64,000 nt of DNA from Daphnia carinata (GCF_022539665.2 NC_081339.1:9049367-9113366); one strand, 5' to 3'. Shown: positions 23,981 to 35,545, numbered from the stretch's first letter. The notes: generated from the sequence alone by a model not told the origin. Translations and numbers: made by a program.

Positions 23981-24044
23981 GAGAATGGAACCCAGTTGGC
24001 TGCTGGCTGCCTAGAAGGGGATGTCATTGTCTGGAATTATCCAG

Positions 24045-25439
24045 GTGGTGATCTTCTTTTTCAAACGAAGCAACTTTTGAATTTGACCGAGCAAATTGAA
24101 TGAAATCCAATCAAACAAAACTTAATGGCTTCATTTGCTTTCTTCGTAAGTGAAAAACATTGATTCAGTCTTTTGGTTGTTGGTCTGTTATTATTGGCGC
24201 CTGATTGATGCTAGAAGTAGTGAAGCTAAGGATTGTCCAAAAAAAATTTTTCGGCTCTAGTTAATTCTGAAAAATGACATTATCCTTTCATCTAATTAAA
24301 CATTTGTGATCTACTGTTAACATAGTGGTTAAAAAAGAAAAAAAGAAGAAAAAGTCTGTTGAAACAGAGCGGTTGGTTTTCCATTTGTACATGTCTAAGC
24401 CATACATTCGACTCTCCGCCGTCAACGACATCATCAAATGGACAAATCTGATAAGGGCTGCAAGCGGACCATTAGTGGTTCCAGCCGGTAGGAACGTGTT
24501 TGGCTTGCCACATCCGTTTAACCTGCTATATACGTGCATTACGTGGCTTGCCATGTTACCCGTCAACACTAAAATAACCTGAACGCCTCGATGTGACGAA
24601 ATCTTTGAGTTGTGGGAAAAACTCTTTAAATGTAGGGGAGACCGGACCCATCTTGGACAGTTTTGGTTTTACCCCATTATGTACCACCCTACTTACGCGA
24701 AATAAATAAAATTTGTTAAAACTGAATTTACAACGTATCCGCTACCCCCTTAATTTTTTTCAGAGATGTAATATAATTTGTTTAGAATTTATTACCGTTT
24801 TTATTTTGAGGTGAGTTTCGACGAAATCGGGGTGACTTTGTACGGACACCTGTACCACTTTGGACGTGGTCAAAAGAGGTAGATTGTGTTGGATGAAAAT
24901 TTGAATTTTTTTCATACTATTAACTACTAAATTAGCGAACAATTTAAATGTAATTTTAATAGGATGTGACGTGAAATAAAATACTTTTATTATACCTGAA
25001 AAATTTCATTTTACTGATAAGGAAGACATAGGAGGAGGTGGAGCCAAGACAGAATCGATAATTTGGTAACAGAAATTTTTCAAGTTTTTTTCTCTGATTT
25101 GTCTTAGTCATGTTATATTCTAAATGTTTCCTTAAATTTCAAAATTTTAAATTTTCGCGCTTAGACTTGGCCCATCCCATGCACGCCTATTTGGTGTCCA
25201 ACATCACCCCTGCCGTTTGTACAAATTGGCCCCAAAAAACAACTTTCGCAGAATAAATGATGCTATTGAAAGTTGAATAAGGAAAATTATTTTTCTTTTG
25301 AAATATTATTAAGAAAACTATGGTCTACTTACCTCTAATATCTATTAACGTATAAATATAGAATTACACTTTAAAAAATCATCGATTAAGAACGAAGAAA
25401 AATACAGACTTTTTTGTATTTTTATTTTTTGTTCAATCG
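24045..25439. other. Intron-like DNA, transposon debris
   Basis: Nothing coding is supported. At 24290-24580 there are opposed open frames with a poly-A/G tract. From 24640 to 25260 the words GACCGGACCCATCTTGG and ACACCTGTACCACTTTGGACG suggest an old repeat, but no ends were found. Confidence 0.3.
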
Positions 25440-27803
25440 ACTACCATTTTAATTGATATAGTTACCTTTACGATGGTACATGGTTTGGTAGATATTTTAT
25501 GTGGTAGCTCGTATACCAACGTGGTACAACATATCTACCATATATCTACCACCAGTATCGTAGATGTCAGTCTACCACATTTGGCACTAACTGCCAGGCA
25601 GAGTGTTTTATTTCATGGCTGGTAGGACATCTTTAACCAGATTAGTATATAATGATGGCTAAAACGCAATTTCGCAAGATGTTGTTGTCCTTGAATTTTA
25701 TTCTATTGGGAGCATTATAGTTCACTTAATATTCAAGAATCTATTTACTAACAAAATAGAGCCACTTTGGCTTTGCGCACATTTGGAGATGATACAGAAA
25801 CCTTTGTCGGCCCATCCCACTTTCTGTAAATTACTGAGGCACATTTTTGCTAAGTTACCATATATAGACAGGATCATGCTTTCTTAAACTGTTGTCTTCA
25901 ATTTTTTGGTTTCTACGCATCCCGCGCTTTAGCGCTTCCTTTGTTTTAACACTGATGTATATCTACACCCACGCAATTTTTTGCGACCAGTGCGCTTCTT
26001 TTGTTTTAAGTTTTAAGTGTATCTCTATCTATACCCACGCCATTTTTTGCGGCCAGTACACGTTAAGCTTTCATCTCGGCGTATGGACCAAACACTTCGG
26101 CTGAATTTTGCAACTCATAATTGGAGGTGAGTTTGTTCCATCATTTTTTAATTGGATTTGAAGTAATTTCAGTGTAGTGTGAATGTTTAGTTTTAGGGCG
26201 AAATTTGTAGGGAATGTCAGAAAACATTCAAACGCTCAGCAAGGCTGCACTAAGTGACCATTTACTGAGTAAAGGATACAACGAAGAATTTGTGTATCAG
26301 TTATTTGGTAAGTATTACAATTGTTGTATTATATCATTTATGTTGTCTAGTAATTTTCTCTATTAGATAATGGCATTAATGGTGAAGCTCTCCTAGAGAT
26401 GACTGAGGATGACATTGAGAGGATGAAGGTTTTGAGCTTTGGACAAAAACTTAAGCTTAGGAAACTGGTTAAATCATTGAAGTTACCACACATCTCGTCA
26501 CAGTTTCTAGCTCCTTCGCAAAACCAACCTTCACTATTGGCTACTCCTTCACGGTTTATGGATAGCACTTCATCGTAGGCAGTTTTTGAAGAGCTTGGAA
26601 AGTACTGAAGTCTGCTACTGACTACCTCATCGCCTATCCACGCTTTGTCGACTTCGAGAAAGGCCAACTCGTAAATTAACATTAAATATGTTATAATATA
26701 TGATCTAATTATATTTTTATTCTAGATTGTCAACGACTTAAGGCTTCGTTATCCTTCTTCAGAAAGTTTTGACGTGAACTTCAGTCAGATATATCTACCC
26801 AAAATCATGAAAATTGGAGCTCTCAAGGAGAAACAGCTATCCATCAAACCTAATCCAAAAAACAACGCTAAAGGTAATTTTTTCACATTTCAAATATTGC
26901 ATGGGCTTTAGTACGTATTTTGATTTTCAGGGATAATTGCCGGGCTGTACTACCTCATCAAACTTACCCCTGACGTTGGTAAAGTTAAAAATACCCCGAT
27001 TGAAGACATTCTGGAAAGTTTCATCGTGTATCTCAAGGTAATTAGAAACTACACCATCACATTGCGATTAATCTTAACATCAATTTGTTTTTTACAGGAA
27101 AATGCTTCCCTGGACGATTTCATCAAAAAGAAGCCAAAGCATCTTTCGCAGCCATTTATCATCTGCCGCGGCTCCGCTGAAAGCGTTATGGACTACACCG
27201 TGGTTCTCGACTTCACGCTTGTTCCTTTTGGAAGTGACCTGTCCCATGCTTTTCAAGTGCTCTACGCGTCGTTCCACGCATTTAACTTGCAGTATCCTAA
27301 ATTTCTGAGGCAGTTCTACAAATTTTTTGATATGTTTGTAGTTAAGATCCCAAACATTGTTTGCCCGTCTGTTTCAACCTTACAAACTGATATTTGCAAT
27401 TATGTTGTGGACGAATCTTCATCTGACCCTTCAGATTGAACTGGAACCACATATTCCCTCCAATCAAGAATATTTGTATTTTCTTGTGTGTTTTGGATAT
27501 AAGCCGTATATCCAAGGAAATAAACGGTGGAATTTCAAATTTGTTTTATTGTTTATATGAATGCCTGTGTATAAACAGGCAAATACCTTAATAAAAACCG
27601 GGATTTCTATTTGGTTTGATTGATGCATCTACCACGTATCTAGTAGATCCCACTAAAAGCGTGGTAGCTGCTTCTGGTTGGTAGCTACTTGGTAGACCTT
27701 TGAAATCTGGCAGATACTTCTACTTTTCTGGTCGCCAAATGGTAGCTGTTTCCATTTATCTACCATTTGGTAGGTATTTGGTAGTACCAAAAGATTTACA
27801 GTG
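25440..27803 (+). mobile_element. Second CACTA-like element, damaged
   Basis: The right end is ATTTACAGTG at 27803, the complement of a CACTGTAAAT terminus. The last 200 bp hold many TGGTAG(C/A/G) units in both orientations, and the same units (CTACCA, TGGTAGAT) fill 25430-25590 on the left, consistent with subterminal repeats. The gene inside (26214-27439) is related to the accessory gene of the element at 18.1-21.6 kb. No matching CACTG left end was found, so the left border is approximate. Confidence 0.45.
26214..27439 (+). pseudogene. SAM-domain accessory gene of the second CACTA-like element
   Basis: Exons 26214-26307, 26367-26670, 26726-26873, 26931-27037 and 27098-27439 all have GT-AG borders. 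The first two encode a sterile alpha motif: LSDHLLSKGYNEEFVYQLF, then NGINGEALLEMTEDDIERM and FGQKLKLRKLVKSL. Exons 3-5 encode a domain with LRLRYPSSESFDVNF, IAGLYYLIKLTPDVG and FGSDLSHAFQVLYASF ending in LQYPKFLRQFYKFFD, close to SAMD3-like proteins. In exon 2 a TAG follows the SAM domain, and a frame change near 26605 is needed to reach DYLIAYPRFVDFEKGQLV before the donor. The gene is therefore damaged there, while the remaining exons stay open. It is clearly homologous in layout to 18401-20153, which lacks the SAM part at its N-terminus. Confidence 0.6.
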
Positions 27804-28672
27804 AAGTTGAGTGCGAAAATTGTTCGAAAATACAAAAAAAATGATGTGAGTTTTTCTTTTAAAAAATGTGTTACATTAATCCTGATTTATATGCCCCTTT
27901 TTATTTGTTGAAGATCTGGATAATTGATTTGCACTGAATGAAAACACAAAAAATTTGGCCTCTTGTACACCATCCTATGATATCAAGGTAAAGTTGTTTG
28001 TTTTGGAAGAATGATTAGCACGATAAGAGACAACGAGTGACAGAAACAAATTCTAACGCAAGTAAACTTTCGCCTTAAAGTTGATTGCAAACACAGATTT
28101 GGTCAACAGACAGCGAAGTGTCCGTTTACAGCACCAATTCGCGGAATCTCCTGAATGGAGTTTATTCTTCTGCTTGGTGTCCAAACTTAAAGCCGAGAGA
28201 AAACATCGAAGCTGAAAGGAAACCGCCCAACAACTTCGTTTTTGCTTGGTAAAGTAATCATATAATCCAGGGCAATTTCCCTCGTACCCAAGCTTGCAAG
28301 TCATGGTCATTGCTGTGTTATTTCAAGCTCCAAAAAAATCTTTTAAATTAGTTCCAGTACAAGCAGTAAACCTCTCGAGATAAAGAGTGACGAGTTGCCA
28401 AAATTTTCTTCGTTTTACAGTTTGGAATTTACATACTTCCTCATCCCTTTTAAAAGAAGAATACTTAGGTAGAGATGTTGAGGTAGCCAAAAGGAATAAA
28501 AATGTTTTTCTTTAACTTGAAGGATGGTGATATCTATTTAAAAAAATCCAACAATCTAATATCGTAAGACGCGAAAGGTTGAAATAGCATTTCATAAGTT
28601 TTCCCTTTTTACCCTAGTATTTATTATTGTATAATTTTATAATATTTATTCTTTGCTTTTCATTCACTGCAG
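27804..28672. other. Intron-like DNA, no gene supported
   Basis: Short open frames only. It ends in a pyrimidine-rich acceptor (cattcactgcag) for the WD40 exon at 28673. Confidence 0.3.
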
Positions 28673-29481
28673 GTGGACAGATTTTAATTTGGAATCCTTT
28701 GGAAAATGCGCAAGAATACCGGATTCTTCCTCGTGCGCATCGATGGTTTACGCTTTTTCGCTTGCCTTTTCACCTGACGGGCGAGTTCTTTCTTCTTCAT
28801 CAGACGATTCCAATTATTCAATGATCCTATGGTCGACTGAGGTGAGTAAAGTGATTCAACATCGTTCTCTTTTGCCTTCGTATTTTTTTCTCAGTCTTCG
28901 GTATAACACAAAAAGCAGTAAAACATTGAAAATATTTCACAAAATTAATGTCGGTAGAACACATGAGGAGATAGTGTTTTATTGCCGTTTGGCTGATGGT
29001 TACATATTGTACATTATTTAGTAGATTGCTCCAGTCAATCCATCATTCTCTTCTACCCTGCCTTTCGTTTTCAATTCCTGCTACAATTTAAGATGTCAAT
29101 AATAAATGCGCCCTCTCCCGCTCTCACTTAAATGAATGCTGATCCTCCATTATCGTAATTTTCCTTTCGTTTCTTCTTTTAATTTTTTCAGACGTGGACG
29201 CCCATTTACACTATTCAAGTTCCATACGGTTTATTTCACCAACCTTCCTGGTCGTCTGGGGATGCAAATGAATATAAAATAGCATGTCCCATGTTCGAAC
29301 AGGTAAAAGATTATCCTTCTACACGAGTTGGGCTAAAGCAATTCTTTGTGAAGCTTTGTGATTGTTCTTTTTTTTTTGCGGCTCATCCGCATCGTCTAAC
29401 ATATGTAATATATTTCTCATATGTTTTTCTTAACTTTAGCTCCACGTGGTTGAATGTACCGTCGGCAACGAAGCAAGGTGA

Positions 29482-32280
29482 TCCCGCGAATAGTTTCTTA
29501 CGTAAATATAGCCACTGTTTGACTCGCAATCTACAAAGCCACTTGAGGAAAACAAGTCAAACTACTCGACAATAAATAGAAACCGAAATGCAGTAGGCCT
29601 ATGCAGCCGATACTACAATTTCTTTTAGTTTTCGGAAAAGATGCGTTACCAACTCGTCAGTAGACAAATGTTATGCCTCTGTACCCCACGAGTAACGTAC
29701 ATTTTCCCACTTGTGTTATTTGGTAATCAGTTTTGGGTTTTCCAGCGGTAAGCGACATAAAAGCCGGACAGAAAAACTTGTTTCGAAACTAATCTGGTCA
29801 AGGGTTAAAACTGTCATTTTGTTGTATCCTCCCTATTCGTGTTTGTGTAACGAACGAGACGAAGAGTCGCGATCTATCGCCAAATAGTTTAACAATTCTA
29901 CCACTACTGACAACCAGATGAAAGTTTCTGGTTTAATACCTGAAACGGCCTGTACCCTCCCAAACGTTAGTACCAGTAGGCTAATGCAAATGCCACACAT
30001 CCGTACAGGAAAGAAAACACAATAATGCAATGTAGCCACATCCTTGAAAGTCGCAGCTTCAACCAAAACACCCCGGATGCCAAATACAAGTCTTTCTGTA
30101 TGTTTTAGACAGCAGTCATCCCCTGTTAATACTTTAGTAGAGTAGTCTCACACTTAGTGGTTGGCTTTTCTTCCTTTCCTTTTTTTTTCGAGAAATTTGA
30201 AAGCTGGAAGGCAAACTTTGATCATTAACATGCGTAAAAAACATGTTGAAATCCTCCTGGATACAACTGGTGATTTATTTGCCATGTATACAAATTTGAT
30301 GTCGTTGGCAACTTGATAAGTAACTTGCGATGCATTTGGCATCGGACCCTTGTAGTTGTAGTCTTTATTACAATGTTGATATAAAGTTGATTTGTACGGT
30401 TCTGGAGGAAAATATCGGAACAAAAACAAATTAAATGATTTCTGTGAAACCGTAAACACCGTGGCCATCAGGGGGAAGAGCATTATCTCCATCCATTAGC
30501 GACGTCCTCCTCGTAACCGATAACTCACAAAATATTTTTGTGATGCAGGTAAACGAATTTGTCGGCCATTTCTTTCCAACCGTCAAGACATTCTTCATTA
30601 TTTATTCTTCTTCCTGAACTATAGCTTTTTTTATAATTTTTGTGGCCCCTGTTTCCACTTGGATTTTCTCTTTCTATATCCTTCCAATAGTCGGCAAACA
30701 TGAAGAGATTTTCACTGTAATACTACCATTGCATATTGTTTTCCCTCTTGAATATAAGGTTATCCTCTGATTTCAGTTATTGACTTTCGCCTGTCATCTT
30801 TTTGGGAACTGATATAAATAAAACAAAAAAAAAAATGGTGGCCCGACTTACTATAGAAAAAAAAGTACGTGACAGAGACATGAGCCACTGATTTGATAAA
30901 GAAAGTAAATAATAATAATAATGAAAAGACTTGTAGCTGACTGAACAGCCTGCATCTTTTGGGGTACAAAATCTGAAAATCTGAGAAATGGATTGAAAGT
31001 ACTTTACCCAGCCGAGTTTGAAAAATAACGAGGTCGAACAAAGCCTAATCCATTTTGGGCTAAAGCAGTTATACTATGTAAGACGTATATCTTTGGTTTT
31101 GGCCCCTTATCTTTCATCTCTCTACATAAGAGCGGTTCGGAAGGAAGAAACATGGATGTCATCATTTCATTATTATGGCGGTGCGATGATGCTGGACGAA
31201 TCCTCCGCGAATTATTTCTTCTTCGCAAACGCTTGGTAATTGTTATTATGTGTTATATATCTTGTTCAGGAAATTGAAACCAATCGTTTTGGCTTAGGCA
31301 TGAACACAATGCGTTTTTTTAAATCGTATACTTATTCCGACTACTTATTCCGACGGCAATTCCCGAAAGAATATGCAATACCTAGCAAAAGGACCTTTTT
31401 ATGACAGTTCGAAGGAGTTTAGCCAAGAAATGTAGGAAAAGTTAATAAGAATAATTAATAAGAAATCGAAAAAATTTGAGTTGGCTGTTGCACCTAACAA
31501 CCAACCCAACCAATTGCTAATAACTAACCTACTTATACTAGCACCTAACTTATGCATGAGTTTGTTTCCGTCATCATGCCATGTGTTATCCCACTACGTT
31601 TTTGCTGGACAACCCTGATTGGCCGGCTAATCAGGGTTCCGTAATGGCGTAGGTAGTGGAACGTCACTATGACATAGAAGAGGGAAATTCAAGTCACGGG
31701 AGACGTGTCGGTCACGGGATCCAATTATAAACCGCGGATTCACAACTGGATCACGCGATAGTGAGGTCACCACGGCTCCAATAGAGTGCGGTGCACACAA
31801 GTATTTTATACCTTTTTTTTCCGCACGAAAACTGCGTTTGTAAGAAGTTGCGGGAGTCCCGGACAATGACGCATTTTAAGTTTTTTCAAATGGCTTTCAG
31901 AGGAATTGGTTTAATGAACTTTATTTGAATTATTACGCTGAATCAGAACACACGCATGATTTACAAGTTGACTAGTAGTAATAGTACCTGATACTAATCG
32001 CCATCTTCTTCCCCATCACTACTGCATCAGTTTCATTGTCTGCTGCGACCTATAAAATTAGTCCAACTATAGGGTCTAGCTGTTAGAACTTCCAAGTCTT
32101 AAAGCGCTAGATCCAGTACAAAAGCAATTAGACCGTCATAACATGCATCAAGTCGCATATAATATCCCATATTAATACAACCTGGTTAACTGGCCATCGT
32201 TGAATATCCCATTGCACTGATGATTTGACTCATACATAAAATAAAATAAAGTTCATTAAATGATTTCCTCTGAATTCAAC
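29482..32280. other. Intergenic stretch with one unidentified minus-strand frame
   Basis: Mostly unassigned. A minus-strand frame at 30154-30492 (112 codons) has a segment RYFPPEPYKSTLYQHCNKDY with coding-like composition but no recognised domain; it could be an isolated exon. TAACAACCAACCCAACC-type repetition lies at 31495-31560. The rest shows no supported feature. Confidence 0.25.
30154..30492 (-). CDS. Unidentified open frame, possible exon
   Basis: 112 codons from ATG to stop. The central part (FPPEPYKSTLYQHC and GPMPNASQVTYQVAND) looks protein-like, and the C-terminus ends in a Lys/Arg-rich run. I do not recognise it and found no splice partners. It may be chance. Confidence 0.2.
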   Translation of the reverse strand: MEIMLFPLMATVFTVSQKSFNLFLFRYFPPEPYKSTLYQHCNKDYNYKGPMPNASQVTYQVANDIKFVYMANKSPVVSRRISTCFLRMLMIKVCLPAFKFLEKKRKGRKANH

Positions 32281-32576
32281 ATGAAGCTGGTGAGCAACAA
32301 GAAATCATCAAATTCATTTCACTTATTCTAATACTGAAATGTTTTTTACAGTTTATCATCACCGCTGTGTTTGCTGTCGCTGCACCTTCTAGCTACAAAG
32401 TTTCAGCTAACCAGCCCCAAGATGCCCTGCACCAAGGTAATCTACTCCAAGCTACGCTGCACCAGCCTACTCCGCACCAGCCTACTCCGCACCAGCCTAT
32501 AAAGCATTCCAGCAACTTACGCAAAACTTGATTGATGAAATTAAATATTTATCAACCATATTGCCAAAAGCAGACT
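32281..32576 (+). pseudogene. 5' exons of a cuticle protein gene, orphaned
   Basis: ATG-AAG-CTG at 32281-32289 followed by a GTGAGC donor, then an acceptor (tttttacag) at 32351 and an exon reading FIITAVFAVAAPSSYK. This is the classic two-part signal peptide of arthropod cuticle genes, with a 9-nt first exon. The reading then changes frame, and a second frame gives SYAAPAYSAPAYSAPAYKA, the AAPA(Y)-type repeat of cuticle proteins. No chitin-binding exon follows on this strand; the nearest one (33574-33253) is on the opposite strand. The gene is therefore broken by at least one frameshift and loss or inversion of its 3' exon. Confidence 0.6.
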
Positions 32577-33252
32577 AGATAAGACAAGATTTTCACGGCC
32601 CTTCTCGTTCCTGTATTGGATAAATTACAATGCAATAATGATCCATCACGGTCGTTTTCCCTTGTCTGACGTCTTCTGAGACAACGTTAATATCAGAATT
32701 GACCGTGTTGCTGAAACCAAATCAATATCGAAAACTGCTATGTATCTGTTAACAGTTTCATTCTATTACTTAACTTACATATCTATATCCAGTAGAACAT
32801 CCAAGGACATTCCCTTGCCAGGCAATAAATTTCATATCGAGCAAGTTGTGAAGTGTTAAAGAACAAAGTCATAGGAAATTAGGATAAATAAGGCGTAACA
32901 TCGATCTTCTCTTACGTTGGTCAAATTTTTTTTACCGATATTTTATTATACGCACGCACATTGCAGGGTTAATTCTAAATGTGAAAAAAAAGTGGGAACA
33001 GTCGTATTAGGTATTACCGGCCAGGGGCACCGGTTCTAAATTTTCTTTAATGTCTTGTTTGTGTATAGGAAAATGTTTTGTCTAATTACCGAACGACTTG
33101 ATGATTTAACTTTTTTTCGAAATTCGAATAGAAATATGATACAAGATTTTATGTTAAAAATTTGTTTCGTTTCCATCAGTTTATTTGAACATTAATAAGT
33201 TAGGCCTGCATAGTTCGCATCACACAGACATCACTAACGAAATACTTATATC
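32577..33252. other. No gene supported
   Basis: AT-rich DNA between the orphan cuticle exons; no repeats or exons identified. Confidence 0.3.
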
Positions 33253-33574
33253 TTAATATCCGAGTCCGGTGCGCGCATAAGGGAGAGCAGGTGCAACTGG
33301 AAGTTCGTATTCGTGTACAGGAGCAACTGGCAACTCGTAGACGTGGACGGGAGCGACTGGCAAATGGTCAACCTTGGGCTGGAATCCGGCATCATCAGCA
33401 ATCCACGTCAAGGTGAATTTCTCGCCTTCAGGAGAAACCCAGTAAGATGATCCTTTGTTGGTGTTGCCTAGGACATCACCGTACGATTCTTTGCCGTAAG
33501 AATCATAAGTGACTCCTTGCATCTTTTTCTGGACCTGAGACTCCTCACGGGTAGTGTAGTCAGGCTGAACAAAG
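33253..33574 (-). CDS. 3' exon of an RR-1 cuticle protein (chitin-binding), partial
   Basis: A single open exon after a CCCGCAG acceptor (minus strand) encodes about 106 residues. It starts with QPDYTTREESQVQKKMQGV, then YDSYGKESYGDVLGNTNKGS, and SPEGEKFTLTWIADDAGFQP, which is the Rebers-Riddiford RR-1 chitin-binding consensus (G-x-Y...P-x-G-x-x-x-x-V-x-Y-x-A-D-x-x-G-F variant). It ends with repeats of PVAPVHEYELPVAP. The protein would be secreted into the cuticle. No upstream exon exists on the minus strand before 34.8 kb: the first base outside the exon is soon followed by hAT-like repeats. The exon is thus isolated, although its own frame is intact. It is about 80 percent similar by eye to the third exon of the gene at 34859-35545. 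Confidence 0.7.
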
Positions 33575-33604
33575 CTGCGGGTTGAAACTATTATTAATCC
33601 CTTT

Positions 33605-33862
33605 GGACCACAGGGGGAAACTGTTTAGTGTTAACCCTCAATGGCCGTCAGTGACTGTCACTGTGGCAGCCAATGCTACATTCGTTAAACAGTGTGAATT
33701 TTCAGCGTTGGATGTCGCCCAAAAATGATCGGTAAAAATGATCGGCAAAATTTGATCGCCGATCCGATCTTTTGCACTTCGATCGGATCGCCCGATCCGA
33801 TCAAACTGAAAAGATCGGATCAGCGATCGAGATCGGAAAATTGATCGGCGCGGCAAGTCTGG
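33605..33862 (-). mobile_element. hAT-type MITE fragment, inverted left end
   Basis: The right border reads GCGGCAAGTCTG followed by GCCGTGAC. Read on the minus strand it starts CAGACTTGCCGCGCCGATC, the family left end. It shares with 33985-34115, in opposite orientation, the segments TTTTCCGATCTCGATCG and GAGGGTTAACACTAAACAG. Confidence 0.55.
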
Positions 33863-33934
33863 CCGTGACCATCGCTTTCAAATGTAGGTTGAAGAAACGA
33901 CACACCCTTTTCTGTCGACTACATAAGCTTGTGT

Positions 33935-33984
33935 GATGGTGATTCAAGATATTAGTTGTTCAGCTCCTCAACAGTACTCAACAT
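33935..33984 (+). pseudogene. Leader and start codon of another cuticle gene, cut by a MITE
   Basis: The sequence TTGTTCAGCTCCTCAACAGTACTCAACATGA resembles in layout the leader of the cuticle gene at 34859 (CATCAGTTGTTTACG...GTACAACATGAAGC); the two stretches share an initiator-like TCAG and CAACATGA. Directly after ATGA the hAT-type end GACTTGCCGCG begins, so the gene was cut at its start codon. Short, so tentative. Confidence 0.35.
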
Positions 33985-34319
33985 GAGACTTGCCGCGCCG
34001 ATCAATTTTCCGATCTCGATCGCCGATCATTTTTACCGATCATTTTTTTGCGACATCTAACGCTGAAAATTGCTCATTGAGCCATTGAGGGTTAACACTA
34101 AACAGTTTCCCTCAATTGGACTTCGAAAAAAATAGTAGTGAAAGAGAACATGCGACTGCAAAATCTACAGCTAGATGGCGAAAAGTTTGATCGGTAAAAA
34201 CGATCGGATCGCGATCAATTTTTTGGGATCGCCGATCCGATCTCCGATCTTTCTCAAAAGATATCTTTCTCAAAAGGTCGAATCGGCGATCAATTTTTGA
34301 TCGCGATCGCGGCAAGTCT
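33983..34319 (+). mobile_element. hAT-type MITE copy
   Basis: Left end GACTTGCCGCGCCGATC, right end GATCGCGGCAAGTCTG at 34319, followed by GTCACGGC. The GTCACGGC flank is the exact complement of the GCCGTGAC flank of the fragment at 33862, not of the sequence on its own left, which points to rearrangement. The interior is GATCG-rich and non-coding. Confidence 0.6.
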
Positions 34320-34795
34320 GGTCACGGCCCTTTAGTGGTTACCTATGGTTTACATTCCAGGCCATAGCTCTTGCAATGCAGTGATTGCACGCAGCGAATA
34401 GGCAGCGATAGCGACGTGCGTGTGCCTATACTTTTGCTGTTGTTTCTTGGGGAATTAACAACCTTTCTCTTGATTTCGGCAAAGACGTTCACTTTGAAGC
34501 AGCACCGGAAATTAAAATGCCCGGTTTCAAGAAATTCAATACTTTTATACAATGCATTAACACGCTTTGGTACCTTTGACTGAAGTTTGGCTATTAAACG
34601 TGAAAATATGGACGGTATTGCAGGAAAGATTATCGTAAGGAAAGGAATTATTTTTATGAAGTGGTTAGTGTGAAAAGTGAGAGTGCGAAATTTTTTGCAC
34701 AACGCCCAAACCTATACAACTTGAACGAAAGCTAGCAGCCAAAACAACTAGGTCAACTGGATGCCCGACTGCATGTTATTTACCATCCACATGAC
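34320..34795. other. No gene supported
   Basis: Open frames on both strands (minus 34343-34702) lack domains. The right end leads into the promoter of the next cuticle gene. Confidence 0.3.
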
Positions 34796-34835
34796 TATAA
34801 AAGCCCAGGAACGGAGAACAAAAACCATCAGTTGT
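34796..34835 (+). promoter_or_regulatory. Core promoter of cuticle gene: TATA box and TCAGT initiator
   Basis: TATAAAAG at 34796-34803 and TCAGTT at 34829-34834. The roughly 30-bp spacing is that of an arthropod TATA-Inr core promoter, upstream of the ATG at 34859. Confidence 0.65.
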
Positions 34836-34858
34836 TTACGCAACTTGCAAAGTACAAC

Positions 34859-35545
34859 ATGAAGCTGGTAAGGCTTTTATTTTTAATTCTACTTATAGTT
34901 GAAAAAACTCCGAACTTAAAACTAATGCCGCGATTTTCCGACAGTTCTTTGTCGCCGCATTTTTGGCTGTTGCTGCCGCCGTACCATCCAGCTACAAACC
35001 GGAATACAAAGCTTCTAGCTATCCTGCCTAAGCTACCCTGCACCAAAATATTCTTCATCAACCTACCCTGCACTAATCTACAATAAGGATAACAAATACG
35101 CCGACATTACCATCACTAGCCAATCTGACGAGCGCAACCTCAATGGCAGCAGCCAATGGAGGTAGGCGCATTACCTTATACTCACCAACGTATAGTTTAA
35201 AAGTATTCGTATTTTAAAAAATTAAATTCTATTCTATTCACCTACAGCTACGCCCAGTCTGACTACACAACTCGTGAAGAGTCTCAGGTCCAGAAGAAGA
35301 TGCAAGGAGTCACCTACGATTCCTACGGCAAAGGATCGTACGGTGGAATCCTAGGCAACACCAATAAAGGGTCTTCTTACTGGGTTTCTTCTGAAGACCA
35401 AAAATTCACCTTGACCTGGGCCGCTGATGAAGTCGGTTTCCAGCCCAAAGGAGATCACTTGCCCGTTGCTCCTGTTCACGAATACGAACTTCCAAACGCC
35501 CCTGTCCATATCCCTTTCAACGGCAAAGGCTACAAGATCTACTAA
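34859..35545 (+). pseudogene. RR-1 cuticle protein gene with a frame lesion in exon 2
   Basis: Exon 1 (34859-34867) is ATG-AAG-CTG. Exon 2 (34945-35161) starts FFVAAFLAVAAAVPSSYKPEY, completing the signal peptide and mature N-terminus. Exon 3 (35248-35545) encodes QSDYTTREESQVQKK, YDSYGKGSYGGILGNTNKGS and SEDQKFTLTWAADEVGFQP, the RR-1 chitin-binding domain, then a short PVAPVHEYEL tail and TAA. Exon borders are GT-AG. In exon 2 a TAA appears at about 35029-35031, yet a different frame just downstream continues with APKYSSSTYPALIYNKDNKY and ADITITSQSDERNLNGSSQW, which matches cuticle proteins and joins exon 3 in phase. A single-base deletion near 35029 explains this. With a good core promoter and otherwise conserved coding, it is either a very young pseudogene or a sequence error in a working gene. 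Confidence 0.75.

Larger units (their letters stand above)
23981..29481 (+). pseudogene. WD40-repeat gene exons, frame-broken, split by a large intron
   Basis: Exon 23981-24044 encodes NGTQLAAGCLEGDVIVWNYP, a WD40 blade ending in the typical hydrophobic-Trp-Asn strand, and leaves phase 1. An exon at 28673-28841 starts in the matching phase with GGQILIWNPLENA, then changes frame near 28735 and continues AFSPDGRVLSSSSDDS to ILWSTE. A phase-0 exon at 29192-29302 follows (TWTPIYTIQVPYG to FEQ), and a possible terminal exon is 29440-29481. All borders are GT-AG. The single-base frame change inside 28673-28841 makes it a probable pseudogene, or there is a sequence error. The 4.6-kb intron contains a CACTA-like insertion. 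Joining the first exon to the rest rests on phase and motif continuity alone. WD40 proteins are interaction scaffolds; no more specific identity is claimed. Confidence 0.45.

Noticed and set aside
24288-24582. Opposed open frames of 93 and 85 codons
   Set aside because: They are complementary over the same bases, contain a homopolymer-rich start and resemble no protein family.
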